Positions 1 through 9,621 of a stretch of DNA of 64,000 nt are shown piece by piece (positions within the stretch are counted from its first letter, which is position 1; each line of letters starts with the position of its first letter). Location of the stretch: contig BLSF01000034.1 of the NCBI GenBank assembly GCA_012862575.1, forward strand, positions 255,712 through 319,711, given 5' to 3'. The notes beneath the pieces were generated by a model that did not search any database, was not told where the DNA came from, and worked only from the letters and a program-made list of their open reading frames with translations. The stretch comes from Parietichytrium sp. I65-24A (taxonomy: Eukaryota; Sar; Bigyra; Thraustochytrida; Thraustochytriidae). The position numbers and the translations under genes were made by a program.

Positions 1-1223
1 AGAGTTTGGGGCCCTTTGGGATTTGACTCGGACATTAAGGTTTAGAGTAGTTGGCAATAGCGTCTTCCCTGTGCTCGCACGTCCCCCTTTGGGAGCATAG
101 ACGGTGGTAGACAGCGTGTAGTGTGTAGTAGAGGGTGAATAGGGAGAGAGACATCGTAGGAGGGGCTTAGGCGTTGATAGGGTGTGCCGAAAAAGTGTTG
201 CTGGCTGATGATCAAGACGTAAGACTATAGTGAAAGGATGTGTATAGGTATAAGAGTCGGTGACGCAAGACGAAGCGATTGACACCCCGCCAATCAGACA
301 CGTTTGATAACAAAACACGCGCAGTGAGCACTGTTAAATATATACGTTCCCTAACAGAGTATCCTGGTCTGCTTTGAAGTTTCACCGCATCTTTCACAAT
401 ACATGCCGCTACCAGCACCATATCTTAATCGAGTTTTAATAAAACGCTATGCCCGCTACCACTTCCAATAATAATTTGTATCAGATACTTACGCTGTCTA
501 CAATAAGATAGACTATATCGTAGAGTAAGGTTGCGAGGGTACTACTTGAAGGTAAACGAGCGTTAAAAGTGGCTAGTAGTAGCTATAGAGCTAGTTAGTC
601 ACGAATACACTAATGGGAAGAGATTGGAGCAAAATCAGAACAGTTTCATCCCAGCAACTTTAAAATCAATTGATTGATTGACTGTGAATGAGATAAAACC
701 ACAGGGAGCAAGAGGCAAGTCACCAAAATTTCAAGCAAACAAACTTTTTTGCTTCTCCTCGCTTCCCGCCTTTTGTCTGACAGATCCTTCTGCCGAGAAC
801 AAAAGTCTTCGATCATCTATCTCTGTCTCTACGTCGGCCTCGAGCCCTGTGCCTTGTGAGATCCCATAAGTACGAAGTACCTGGGCAGGCAGGGATTCTA
901 AGAGCAGCACGGAAAGCATCGCGGAATGGATGTGTGCGCACCTTGTTTGTTGCGTCTTGCAAAGTCTTGCATGTCTTCCACGGCGGCACAAACGTCATCG
1001 CACACACGTGAACTACTACTGCACAAGTGCACACCATCACAAAAGTGGCGATCGTCATGTAGAATGTGGTGATCGACTGAGTCGTGAAATTTGTCAAGTA
1101 AGTTAGAGGGCGAAAGCATCAAGCGTAGAGTGTAAAGCGATCGGCTGGAGCCAATTGATTCTAAGGTGCGTTTGTTCACTTTGATGGAGGGGTTGTGTAT
1201 GTAAAGTGGGTTGAGGACGGGTG
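1..1223. other. Intergenic, no gene recognised
   Basis: No reading frame here has a recognisable domain or convincing coding composition. A short TTGATTGATTGACT tract lies near 668-683. The segment next to the ABC transporter stop is probably its 3' flank. Confidence 0.6.
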
Positions 1224-3464
1224 TCAGTGGAGCTGGCGCGCGACGAGAGCAGAATACAGTCCGTTGGCTTGCATCAGCGATTGATGGGTTCCTTGCTCGC
1301 AGACCTGGCCATCTTGGATCACCAGTATGCGGTGTGCGTTGCGAACGGTGGACAAGCGGTGGGCGATGACCAAAGTTGTCTTGCCGACCATCACCCTGTC
1401 AAGAGCTTCTTGAACGAGATGCTCACTCTCTGCGTCTAAGGCAGAGGTGGCTTCATCGAGTAGAAGGACTTTGGGGCACGCGAGTAAGGCTCTGGCAATC
1501 GCGACGCGTTGCCGCTCCCCACCTGAAAGCGTAACTCCGCGTTCACCAACAAGGGTTTTGAAGCCTTCAGGGAACTTCTGAATAAAATTGAGAGCATTGG
1601 CCTGCTTGGCAGCCTCCCGCACCTCATCGTCGGTAACCTCGCGATGCACGCCATAGCGAATATTGTCTTCGATGCTCATAGAGAAGAGCGTTGGCTGCTG
1701 CGAAACAACGCCAATAAAGCCATGAAGCTTGATCGTGGACATGCTTCGGATGTCCTTGCCGTCCACCAGAACCCTACCTTGATCGGGGTCATAGAACCGG
1801 AGGAGAAGGTTTATAATTGTGCTTTTCCCTCCGCCGGATGGCCCGACGAGCGCGGTGATTTCGCTCGGCTCCGATACAAAGCTTACGTCTTGCAGGACCT
1901 TGATGTCGGGCCGCGAAGGGTAGGTGAAGGAGATATTTTCAAAAGTGATCTTGCCGACAATCTGCTCGGATTCGAGTTCCTTTTTGGCTGAATCGCCGGT
2001 GATCATGTCCGTTGGAACCTTTGGAACTCTGTCGATAAGCTCGAACATCCGCTGGCTTGCGCCAACGGCGGACATAAGCTGGCTGTAGAGCCCAGTTAAA
2101 CCTCCAAGCGCGGTGGCTATAAAGATGGTATAGAGAAGAAACGCCGTGAGCTTGGCGGCGTCCAGCTCCGAGTTGCCGGATATCACCAGCTTCCCGCCGT
2201 ACCAGAGAACCAGAGCGATGGCAAAGTATGCGAAAAGCCCAATTCCTCCGAGGAAGCCGCCGTAAGCCCACGCCATCTTGACTCCAAATCGGTACGACTC
2301 GTTGATCCGGTTCTTGTACCGCTCAACTTCGTGCGCTTCTTTGGAGAAGCTTCGAACTGTGCGGATGCAGCCGAACGCTTGTTCGGCGACCTCTCCTGCT
2401 CTCGCGAGAGATTCCTGATACTGCGTAGAGAGGCCTTTGATATACATTCCGAACGTCCTTGCTCCAAAAGCCAAGGCAGGTATGACCGATAGCATGATGA
2501 GAGTTAGCTTCCAGCTCAACACGAACAAGATTGCGAGCCCAACGATCACTTGCGCAAACCATCGGAGCCCCATGGAGATGTTGGCAGTTACAGCGTCTTG
2601 AATCTTGGTGGTGTCGTTCGAAAGCCTGGATTGGAGCTCTCCGCTTTGAGTGACGTCGAAAAAGGCGATTTCGTTGCGGATGACGCTCTCAAACACGCGG
2701 GCTCGGAACCTCGCCACCACGCGCTCTCCCGCGAGATTAAACAGCGCCCCGCGAAACATGGAAAAGATGGACGATATGGTGAATACAACCAACATCATCA
2801 CCACAGTCCTGTCCAGGTCGGCCTCGCTGTGAGACTTGGAGATGGTCTGAATAATCCGCCCAAAGAGCGTGGGGACCACCATCTGCGATGCAGAGGCCAC
2901 GAACAAGCACACCAGCGCTACGCTGAGAATGTAACGCTCAGGCCACGCCAGCGACAGAACGCGTCGAAAGCTCGCGCCCTTGCCAAAATACCTGTCATCC
3001 TCTCCTGTCTCCTCTAGCCTCGCGTATCCCGCCGTCTCCTCCTCATCGCCGTTTACGCCGTTTACGCCGTGCGCCTCCACTTGCGTCTCGGCCGCCACGC
3101 CCTGCACGGCGTATATGCCCGCTTCTGCTGCGGACAGCAGCATGAGCGCCCACACCGCCGCGTGCGCTCTGCCCGATCTTTCGTGCAGGCCATGTGCCGC
3201 CGCCAGCTTGACCACCGCGAACACCGCCACCCCGACGTTCACCGCCGCCAGCGCCACTTTCCATTTCTGGCCTCCGCCTCCGCCTCGCACTGCCGCGTAC
3301 CCCAGCGCCGCCAGCGCCAAGCCGCCCTTGCCCAAGGCAGCTCCCACCACGTCTCCCAGCGAACTGTCCCATGAGTAACCCTTCGCAGCCCAGTCCGCGC
3401 TCTCCGCAAGGCAGCCCACAGACAACGCGCACACTACTGCGCACGCCCCGCCTCCCAACGACAT
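1224..3464 (-). CDS. ABC half-transporter, ABCB/TAP-like exporter
   Basis: This 746-residue protein is a half-size ABC exporter of the B subfamily, which works as a dimer to move a substrate across a membrane using ATP. An extra hydrophobic N-terminal region (about residues 1-125) resembles the TMD0 of TAP and ABCB9-type proteins. It is followed by the six-helix transporter domain (about 165-470) and a nucleotide-binding domain (about 503-746). Visible motifs are Walker A GPSGGGKS (541-548), the Q-loop VSQQ, the ABC signature LSGGERQ (646-652), Walker B VLLLDE (666-671) and the switch histidine H702 (IAHRLS). All catalytic motifs are intact and the gene is a single exon. The ATG sits about 8 bases from a long CT tract, which reads as GA on the sense strand. 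The substrate and the membrane (lysosome, ER or mitochondrion) cannot be told from sequence; TAPL-like peptide export is one possibility. Confidence 0.93.
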   Translation of the reverse strand: MSLGGGACAVVCALSVGCLAESADWAAKGYSWDSSLGDVVGAALGKGGLALAALGYAAVRGGGGGQKWKVALAAVNVGVAVFAVVKLAAAHGLHERSGRAHAAVWALMLLSAAEAGIYAVQGVAAETQVEAHGVNGVNGDEEETAGYARLEETGEDDRYFGKGASFRRVLSLAWPERYILSVALVCLFVASASQMVVPTLFGRIIQTISKSHSEADLDRTVVMMLVVFTISSIFSMFRGALFNLAGERVVARFRARVFESVIRNEIAFFDVTQSGELQSRLSNDTTKIQDAVTANISMGLRWFAQVIVGLAILFVLSWKLTLIMLSVIPALAFGARTFGMYIKGLSTQYQESLARAGEVAEQAFGCIRTVRSFSKEAHEVERYKNRINESYRFGVKMAWAYGGFLGGIGLFAYFAIALVLWYGGKLVISGNSELDAAKLTAFLLYTIFIATALGGLTGLYSQLMSAVGASQRMFELIDRVPKVPTDMITGDSAKKELESEQIVGKITFENISFTYPSRPDIKVLQDVSFVSEPSEITALVGPSGGGKSTIINLLLRFYDPDQGRVLVDGKDIRSMSTIKLHGFIGVVSQQPTLFSMSIEDNIRYGVHREVTDDEVREAAKQANALNFIQKFPEGFKTLVGERGVTLSGGERQRVAIARALLACPKVLLLDEATSALDAESEHLVQEALDRVMVGKTTLVIAHRLSTVRNAHRILVIQDGQVCEQGTHQSLMQANGLYSALVARQLH

Positions 3465-3471
3465 CTCCTTC

Positions 3472-3472
3472 G

Positions 3473-3503
<31 letters not shown>

Positions 3504-3560
3504 ACTCACTCAATCTCACTCACTCACTCTCACTCACTCTCTCACAATCACTCTCGCTCT
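3472..3560. repeat. CT/CACT microsatellite upstream of ABC gene
   Basis: A run of CT dinucleotides passes into CTCA and CACT repeats. It begins about eight bases upstream of the minus-strand ATG, so the mRNA-sense strand is GA-rich. It is followed (3585-3720) by short direct repeats such as GGAGACTGC, GGCAAGT and CTGGGGACT in two to three copies each. Confidence 0.9.
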
Positions 3561-3970
3561 CTCCGTGCCTTGGCGCGCTGCGGAGACTGCGGAGACTGCG
3601 GAAACGAGGTGGCAAGTGGCAAGTGGCAAGAGCCTCGTTTACTTTTACTTGCACTCTGTTTACTTTGTTTACTTGTTCCTTCCGCTTGCTCTGGGGACTC
3701 TGGGGACTCTGGGGTGGACGTAGTCCAAGGTCCCGGCAGAGATATGTGCGAGCAGGGAAGTGCAGTGCAGTGTAGCCACGCAATTCGTGAATTGGCAAAG
3801 TCCTGGAAAGGCAATTCACCAAGTACTCTCGGTTGAGAAAGTGTTCGGGACCTTTCGAGCGGAGCTACGAAAGGTGTGGGTTCAAGGAGATGTGGCTGTG
3901 GGACGGCCTCGAAAGTGTGCTGTATGGAAGCTTCGGGTGAGCGAAAGGGCGCAATGGCTATCGCGCTGGG

Positions 3971-4507
3971 ATGGAACCGGCCGAAGCAAATACGGCGTTC
4001 AACGTGCGAATCGAGGTTCTAAATGCATCGGAACCGGTTTCCTTCGAGGGAATGTGCAGCACGTCGTGTGTTGCGACCCACCGCTTGCCATTTCGTTCCA
4101 GTACTGCACACCGCGAATGCCTGCTCCGTGGTGAATGCCTACACAGCAACAGTTTCCCCTCTTCAGAAAAGCTGCGGCCACTGCTTTTGAGGGTGCTATC
4201 TGGGAACTCGCTTCGCATAAACCACGGTCTGTGCGCTGCTGTCCCGGAACCAGCGTCTCGAATCTCTAAGGAGGGTTGGTGTTCCGGATCATGGTGCGTG
4301 GCCAGCGTGCAGTTCGCTCTGCAATCTCTCGCCGGCGCAGCCGCGCCCACAAATACCTGGAGGTTGTGCAATCCCTTTGTCGTTTTACCGATTCCTGAAA
4401 TGTCAGAATTAGTTGTTAAATTACTTCTCCGGCTGAAAGCGCACGAGAGACTGGCACGAAAACTCTCAAGCCTTGAAGGCTCGGCTTCCAAATTTCTTAA
4501 CCGCTGA
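3971..4507 (+). CDS. Hypothetical ORF, 178 residues
   Basis: An ATG-initiated frame of 178 residues with no recognised domain, signal peptide or clear membrane segment. The opposite strand is open over almost the same interval, which is common in non-coding GC-balanced DNA, so this may be chance. It ends with a short helical stretch rich in Leu, Lys and Arg. It is listed only because its length is above the background of this window's intergenic DNA. Transcript evidence is absent. Confidence 0.2.
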   Translation: MEPAEANTAFNVRIEVLNASEPVSFEGMCSTSCVATHRLPFRSSTAHRECLLRGECLHSNSFPSSEKLRPLLLRVLSGNSLRINHGLCAAVPEPASRISKEGWCSGSWCVASVQFALQSLAGAAAPTNTWRLCNPFVVLPIPEMSELVVKLLLRLKAHERLARKLSSLEGSASKFLNR

Positions 4508-6692
4508 TTCGTTACGTGGTTCTCTAGCTAGGGTTGAGCAAGCGGAGCATCCAAGTAGCCTCGCCATGCACGCCATCCTCCTAGATCGAGATAATTCAAG
4601 AACACCCAAATTCCACTGTCAAGAGTACTGAGTACCAGTCGCAATTGCAGTTGCAGTCGCAGTTTCTTGTTGTGTTGCTGTCGGTGTGGCATGGTGGTCA
4701 CCTCGTCCGAGGTAAGCATCCCTCCTTCGAATTCTCCAAACAGTTTTCTCAGCTCAGGAGGATCACACTAAAAGCCTTCAAGAGAGAAAGACTCAGCGGC
4801 AGCACTCTCTGACAGGTCAGAATGTTCTCACAGCGCCTCTTGGTTGCGCGGACCCAGCTAGGTGAGAGAAACTATTGAGAAAGTCAAAGGATCGCTTTGG
4901 ATAGCTTACTCGCGTCCACAGCCTTCCACAGTGGAATTTGGGATTGCAAATTGACATTGATCGTGCAGGAAAAAGCTTTTTGCCACTTTGCTCCGCAACA
5001 AGCCTTAGCTGTGCTCAAACCTTTTGACTGTGTTGGAAAGCAGTGCTGGTATGCACTTTCGTCTCTAATTACTCTGATTAGAAACATCCAAGCCGCCGCC
5101 TGCGTCTACAGCTGTGTCATTTTCCAAATTTCACATGAGTTTGTCTCGCACGATAAACAAGTACTTTTCCACTTTCAGCTGTTCAGACGCATTAAACTCA
5201 GAGCGCTGAGACGTGCTGAGACTCACTCCTTCACATCCTTCGCATTCGCACTCCTTGCACCCCGCAATGCCGTAAGCGTTTCGCAGCAGCGATAGCGCCA
5301 GCTAGCGAGACCACCATCCCCGACAAAACGCCAGCAAGCCATAAATCATCCGAAGGTGTGTGCGAAATTAACAAGTTTCAAAAGTTACTTATCTCAAGTT
5401 CATACGCTTGTTTGCTTGGTTGCAGCACTGGCAGAGTCCGTCAAGCCGGCGGTGTCGCGTCCTTTGCTCTCCACGGAAGTGCAGTGCAAAGGCGCAAAGG
5501 CGCGAGTGCAGTATCGAGCCAAAGTTCCTGCAAGAGAAGGATGCAAGAGGCGCGAGGAGCGCCACGTAAGGATGTAGTATGGCCAGGTCTTCAGAAGTGT
5601 CGCCATGGAATGGGTGAATCCCCCCGTGATTCACGAATCCCACGTACACTGTACTCACGAACTGTACTGTCCTGCTGCAGCGCCATAGCGGTGGTACTGA
5701 CAGTGAGTACGACAACGCGACAATGAAAGAGTAGCAGCACATAGCAGCACCCAGCACTGTCACTCTCAAGACATTCAAGATTCGCGGCGCGTTCCTCTGA
5801 GAGTCTGAGTCGCCATCGAGACAAAGTAAACTTACTGTTAGTCGCTTTCATTCTTTCAGAACAGAATTTCAGAGCAGGCATTCTTTCATTCTTTCCCCGC
5901 AGCGTTTCGCATTTGTTTTTGGAACAGAGTGGCTTTTCTGTTCATCAGTCTGAGCACAAAGCTCACGTGAGCCTATTGCACCTGGTACTACTGTAACGAC
6001 AATTAGAAATACACACCGTATCACTGGCCGCTGGTCCAGTCAAGACTCAGGCTCTTGAGCATCTTGCCTATCTTTAAAGTCAATCTTGAAACAAATTGAA
6101 ATCAATGAAAGCAGGTAACGAAGTGGTTGATTGACTGTGAACTTGATTCTGATCAAACTTCTACAAAAGTTGCTAGCCTGTTCATGTTCGCGGGTGAAGG
6201 AAGTACTGTATCGGCGCCATTACTGCAAAGACTGCAAAACGTGAAATGAGCGAGCGACAGGAGTGATGAAGTGGTGGCACTCAGTACTCAGTGCTGGGTA
6301 TGCAGTACTAGTAGGTGCAAAGTGCAGGGAGAAACGAGGCTCTCGAATCAAAGCCAATCACGATGCGACAGTGCAGAGGTTGATCCAACATTGCTCTTGC
6401 TCTTGCTCTTGGAATTGTTACTTATGCACTGTCCCTTGCTGTGTATCAAGGGCTGGGCAGCCCGATAGGTACAGGACTTGATAGCTGACTGGGTGCGCAA
6501 GGCGATGGAAGATTGCTTCACATCAACTCCGTGCATGCACTGTTCATCGAAGATTCAGCGATTTCTTAACAAGTACCGACCGAGTAGTACTGCTACTTGG
6601 TACCGGGTCCGTCAACTGACGCCATGTGGCAGACCCCAAACAACGAAAATATCTGAATTCTGTTCTGGGTTCCACTTGCGTGACGTGGGAAG
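4508..6692. other. Intergenic, no gene recognised
   Basis: Frames here are short and lack domain signatures. The interval holds the recurrent word GTACTGAGTAC at 4625-4635, a related GTACT...AGTAC inverted arrangement near 5694, an ACTCAGTACTCAGT stretch near 6289, and CTGAATTCTG at 6653-6662, just upstream of the next gene. Confidence 0.6.
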
Positions 6693-7283
6693 ATGCGCGT
6701 CTTTGCCATTCTGAGAGTTTTGGCTGCCGTGTCGGGCATCGCACTGGCTTCGGGCGAATGGTCCTCATCAACCTCCTGCCCTTCCCACGGCGGTGAAAAC
6801 AGCCTCTACTGGACTAAAATCATTCGCGAGGAGCAGGTCTCACGAGCATTATGCAGGAGTGAGTGCATCGAGTCTAGCAATAATATTTCCGCTGCATTGT
6901 GCTCTTTCATAGCATACAACACCGAGACGAGAGACTGCCTGACGTTCTTGGTCAGTGGCCAGGAAACGCTTCGCGTCGGATGCGACTCTGCTCCTGAGAA
7001 CGGCAGCTGGGAGTTTGACACAATTCAAGTACCCGATGAAGAACGGATCTCGGCAGGAAGCTCAAATTCCAACGACGCAGACGAGGAAGATGCATTCGGA
7101 AGAGGGGTCCTAGTTGTACTGTTTGCTTGCCTAGGGCTGCTGGTCATGGCGACAATCAAGTTTGTCGCCGAAAGAGTGACGCTAAAGAGGAGCTCTTCAG
7201 ACTCGGACGCGACATCAAGCGGGCCCTCAGAGGCCGCTTCAGGTGAAACCGTTGTTACCATCAGAAATGACCCGGAACTTTGA
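6693..7283 (+). CDS. Small type I membrane protein with PAN/apple-like Cys-rich ectodomain
   Basis: The 196-residue product has a clear signal peptide (about 1-20). Its ectodomain has six cysteines (29, 54, 58, 70, 82, 97) and two N-glycosylation sequons (NNIS near 63, NGS near 103). An acidic Ser/Asp-rich linker leads to one transmembrane helix (about 136-156) and a Ser-rich cytoplasmic tail of about 40 residues starting with basic residues. The spacing C-x3-C followed by a Phe/Tyr-containing strand and two further cysteines is like PAN/apple domains, which bind proteins or sugars, but the match is by eye and weak. It is probably a cell-surface or secretory-pathway adhesion or receptor protein. 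The ATG follows the motif CTGAATTCTG by about 30 bases. Confidence 0.72.
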   Translation: MRVFAILRVLAAVSGIALASGEWSSSTSCPSHGGENSLYWTKIIREEQVSRALCRSECIESSNNISAALCSFIAYNTETRDCLTFLVSGQETLRVGCDSAPENGSWEFDTIQVPDEERISAGSSNSNDADEEDAFGRGVLVVLFACLGLLVMATIKFVAERVTLKRSSSDSDATSSGPSEAASGETVVTIRNDPEL

Positions 7284-7601
7284 CAATAGCACCGGTGAAG
7301 CTTTTGACGGACATTTTTTTAGATTATATATTTATTTTCGACGAATTGCCGCAGCAACAAGTCTAGTTTGAGAAGGGGTTCGTTAAACAAGCAGACTTCG
7401 TTCACTCGCACTCCATTTAGCATTCCATTTAATTTCACACTATTTATGTTATTTTTGTCTCACTCATCCCAGTTCACTCATCAGACCCATTTCGAGTGCG
7501 ACGAGAACAAATTCAAGATAGATCATGCCCTGCGTCATGAGGGGCCAATTCTCACTGCATGGCGCTAGGATCAATAAAGTCCTCCATGACTGCAAACGCA
7601 G
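7284..7601. other. Convergent intergenic, AT-rich 3' flanks
   Basis: This short gap lies between the end of the PAN-like gene and the end of the minus-strand gene that follows. It contains AT-rich runs (near 7310-7345) suited to polyadenylation, and AATAAA at about 7573. No gene is seen. Confidence 0.5.
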
Positions 7602-8310
7602 CTACAGGCTCTTCTCCTCCCCGGCGTCCTTTTGGCTCGCCCCCGTAGAGCCATTCTTAGGTTCCGCCTGTCCTAACATCACGTCTCTGGTCTTGAGCGC
7701 CGCGGACACGAAGCCCGGCAAGTCCACAAAGGCTTCGTTCATACACTGGTGCAGAGCCCGCTCTTCTTCCTGCTCCGCCGACAACACACTCGTTAGCCGC
7801 CGCCCCATTGCAAACAACCGCGCCCCATCTCTTCGCACGCCAGTACCCGCGAGTACATTCGACCGCGGCCGATCATCTTCAACAAACACAGTTCGCGAGG
7901 ACGACCTTCTTTGCCAAAATGCCAAAGTGTCAAAAGCGAAGCGTCCAAGCGTCCAAACGTCTAGACATCAAAGCTCCAATGCCCCAAAGCCACACCAAGA
8001 CCCAGTTCCACCTAGCACACTAGCACACTAGCACACTCACCGCACACGGCGCCTGCGCGTACCACTTGGCGTCCACCATGCACAGCATCATCCTCGCGTA
8101 CTCCGCCTTGCACCTTCGCGCCGAGTCCCGCACCATCTCCTGGTCTCCCCAGTGATCCTCTCCCTCTCCCATCGCCTTCCCATCTTCTCCCTTCTCAACC
8201 TTCTCCACCTTCTCGGCCTTTGCTCCGCCTTCTGCCGCCGGGTCCGCGGCCGCCTGTCCCGCCTGTCCCGCCTGTTCCGGCAACGTTCCTCGCGAGCCAC
8301 CCTGTCCCAT
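7602..8310 (-). CDS. Tentative two-exon small protein with a Cx9C motif
   Basis: Two coding-like blocks lie on the minus strand. The upstream block (ATG at 8310 to about 8041, 90 residues) is rich in Ala, Gly, Lys and Glu and ends with a C-KAEYARMML-C sequence. That is a Cx9C half-motif, as in mitochondrial twin-Cx9C (CHCH) assembly factors. It runs into GTGAGT at 8040. The downstream block (about 7605-7915) is open and acidic or amphipathic, ending at a stop at 7602. A consensus GTGAGT splice at 8040 does not keep the downstream frame with the visible acceptors near 7909; a GTGTGC donor five bases earlier would. The exon junction is therefore unresolved, and the second Cx9C pair is not evident. 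Divergently transcribed from the gene at 8643, sharing a GA-rich promoter. Confidence 0.35.
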
Positions 8311-8479
8311 CGGCAATTTCTTCTTCTTCCTCCCGCGTGCGTACTGAGTACCGTCCCGAGTTGCGCCGACACCAACGCAGCACGACGCAGCTGGGCAGGC
8401 GGTGCTATTGTTTAGGCTAGGTGCGCGGTATCGGTGAAAGAAGCGGTGGATGAGAGATGGAGAGAGAGGAAAGTGGGAG

Positions 8480-8590
8480 AAGAGAGAGAGAGAGAGAGAC
8501 GGAAAAGAGTAATTTGCCGAAGGGGTCCTCGCGGGAAACTGTACAAGTGGAAAGAAGACAGAGAGACAAACAGACAGAGAGAGAGACACG

Positions 8591-8624
<34 letters not shown>

Positions 8625-8628
8625 AAGC
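8480..8628. repeat. GA and CA microsatellites in divergent promoter
   Basis: Runs of (GA)n at about 8480-8498 and 8607-8624, with a (CA)n run at about 8588-8605, lie between two divergent starts. They read as GA toward the plus-strand gene, whose ATG is at 8643. GTACTGAGTAC lies at 8341-8351, just upstream of the minus-strand ATG. Confidence 0.85.
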
Positions 8629-8642
8629 GTGAATTGGTGGCC

Positions 8643-9286
8643 ATGGAGGAACAGAAGCGGCGGAGAAAGCGCAAAGTGGAGGACTTTGAGCACATTCAGG
8701 TGAGTTTTTGCGCTCCTGCTCTCTGGCTGATCCGTGCGCCGTGAGAAGCTGAGCAGCTGAGCAGCTGAGCAGCTAGCGGCGAGCTTTGCGCTTGCAGTGA
8801 GGAAATGAAAATATTCGATGACTAATGATGCAAGTTGGTTTTCAGGTTCAGACGAAAAATGCGAAAGCGAGCAGAGACATGGCGCGGCCGAGCGTAATGG
8901 TGAGTCTAGGAGACCCGGAGTTCGCGGACAAGTTTGTGTCACTGTTTGAGGAGCACGTGGAGGGATTTACTGGGCTGCGCGGCGTGAAGAAGAAGAAAAC
9001 GGAGAAGGAGTTGCAGATGGAGTGGCGAGTAAGACTGAAGGCGAAAACCGAAGGCTCGAAGAGCACAAAGGCAAAAGGCAAAGGCGATCAGGACAATTCC
9101 AAGAGCCCCAGCGCAAAAGCGAAAGCTTCAAAACAAGCAGCGGCTCCCAAAACCACCGCGATAGTGTCAAAGGTCGCTCGGAACGATGCTATTGCCAAAT
9201 ATCGCGAGTTGAAACGGCAGCAACAAACTAAGGGCGGCTCGAGCGCGAGTGGCTTGAGAGCGTCGACGAAAAAGGTTGTATTTTGA
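8643..9286 (+). CDS. Small basic, Lys-rich protein, two exons, unknown function
   Basis: Exon 1 (8643-8699, 19 residues) starts with a polybasic stretch (KRRRKRK) like a nuclear localisation signal and ends at GTGAGT. The intron (8700-8845, 146 bases) has a CTAAT-like branch site at 8822-8826 and a TTTTCAG acceptor. Exon 2 (8846-9286) keeps frame and gives 165 residues in total. A short conserved-looking core (VSLGDPEFADKFVSLFEEHV, about 37-56) is followed by a long Lys/Ala/Ser-rich tail with further basic clusters. I do not recognise the family. Composition suggests a nuclear or nucleolar nucleic-acid-associated protein. An alternative start inside exon 2 would avoid splicing, but the exon 1 context and splice sites are good. 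Confidence 0.6.
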
Positions 9287-9621
9287 AGTAGGGTAGTAAA
9301 GTAGTAAACTCGTGTTTTGTCAATAGTGGTATTCTTGCTTAAGTTTTTAAGGACTGCGCGTCATTCAAAGCAATGGAAATCAGAGTAGACAAGTCGATCC
9401 TTTCTCTTTTTTTTTTTAATAAAAAATAAAGAAAAAAGTAATGCGCAGCTGGCGCAGATCGTCACCACGCGACACGAAAAATTGTGACCTTGCGCAGACA
9501 ATGCCGGCTGTCGTTTTCTTTCAACTACAGTTCGTTTGTTCAGTGTGCAATCCGGGCAATTAAAGGGGAGGGGGGGGGGCTGTCTCTTGAGACAGCAAAC
9601 ATGGAAAACGCACACATTCCT

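Noticed and set aside
3958-4491. 177-codon minus-strand frame opposite the 3971-4507 ORF
   Set aside because: No ATG at its start and no domain. Both strands being open weakens the case for either.
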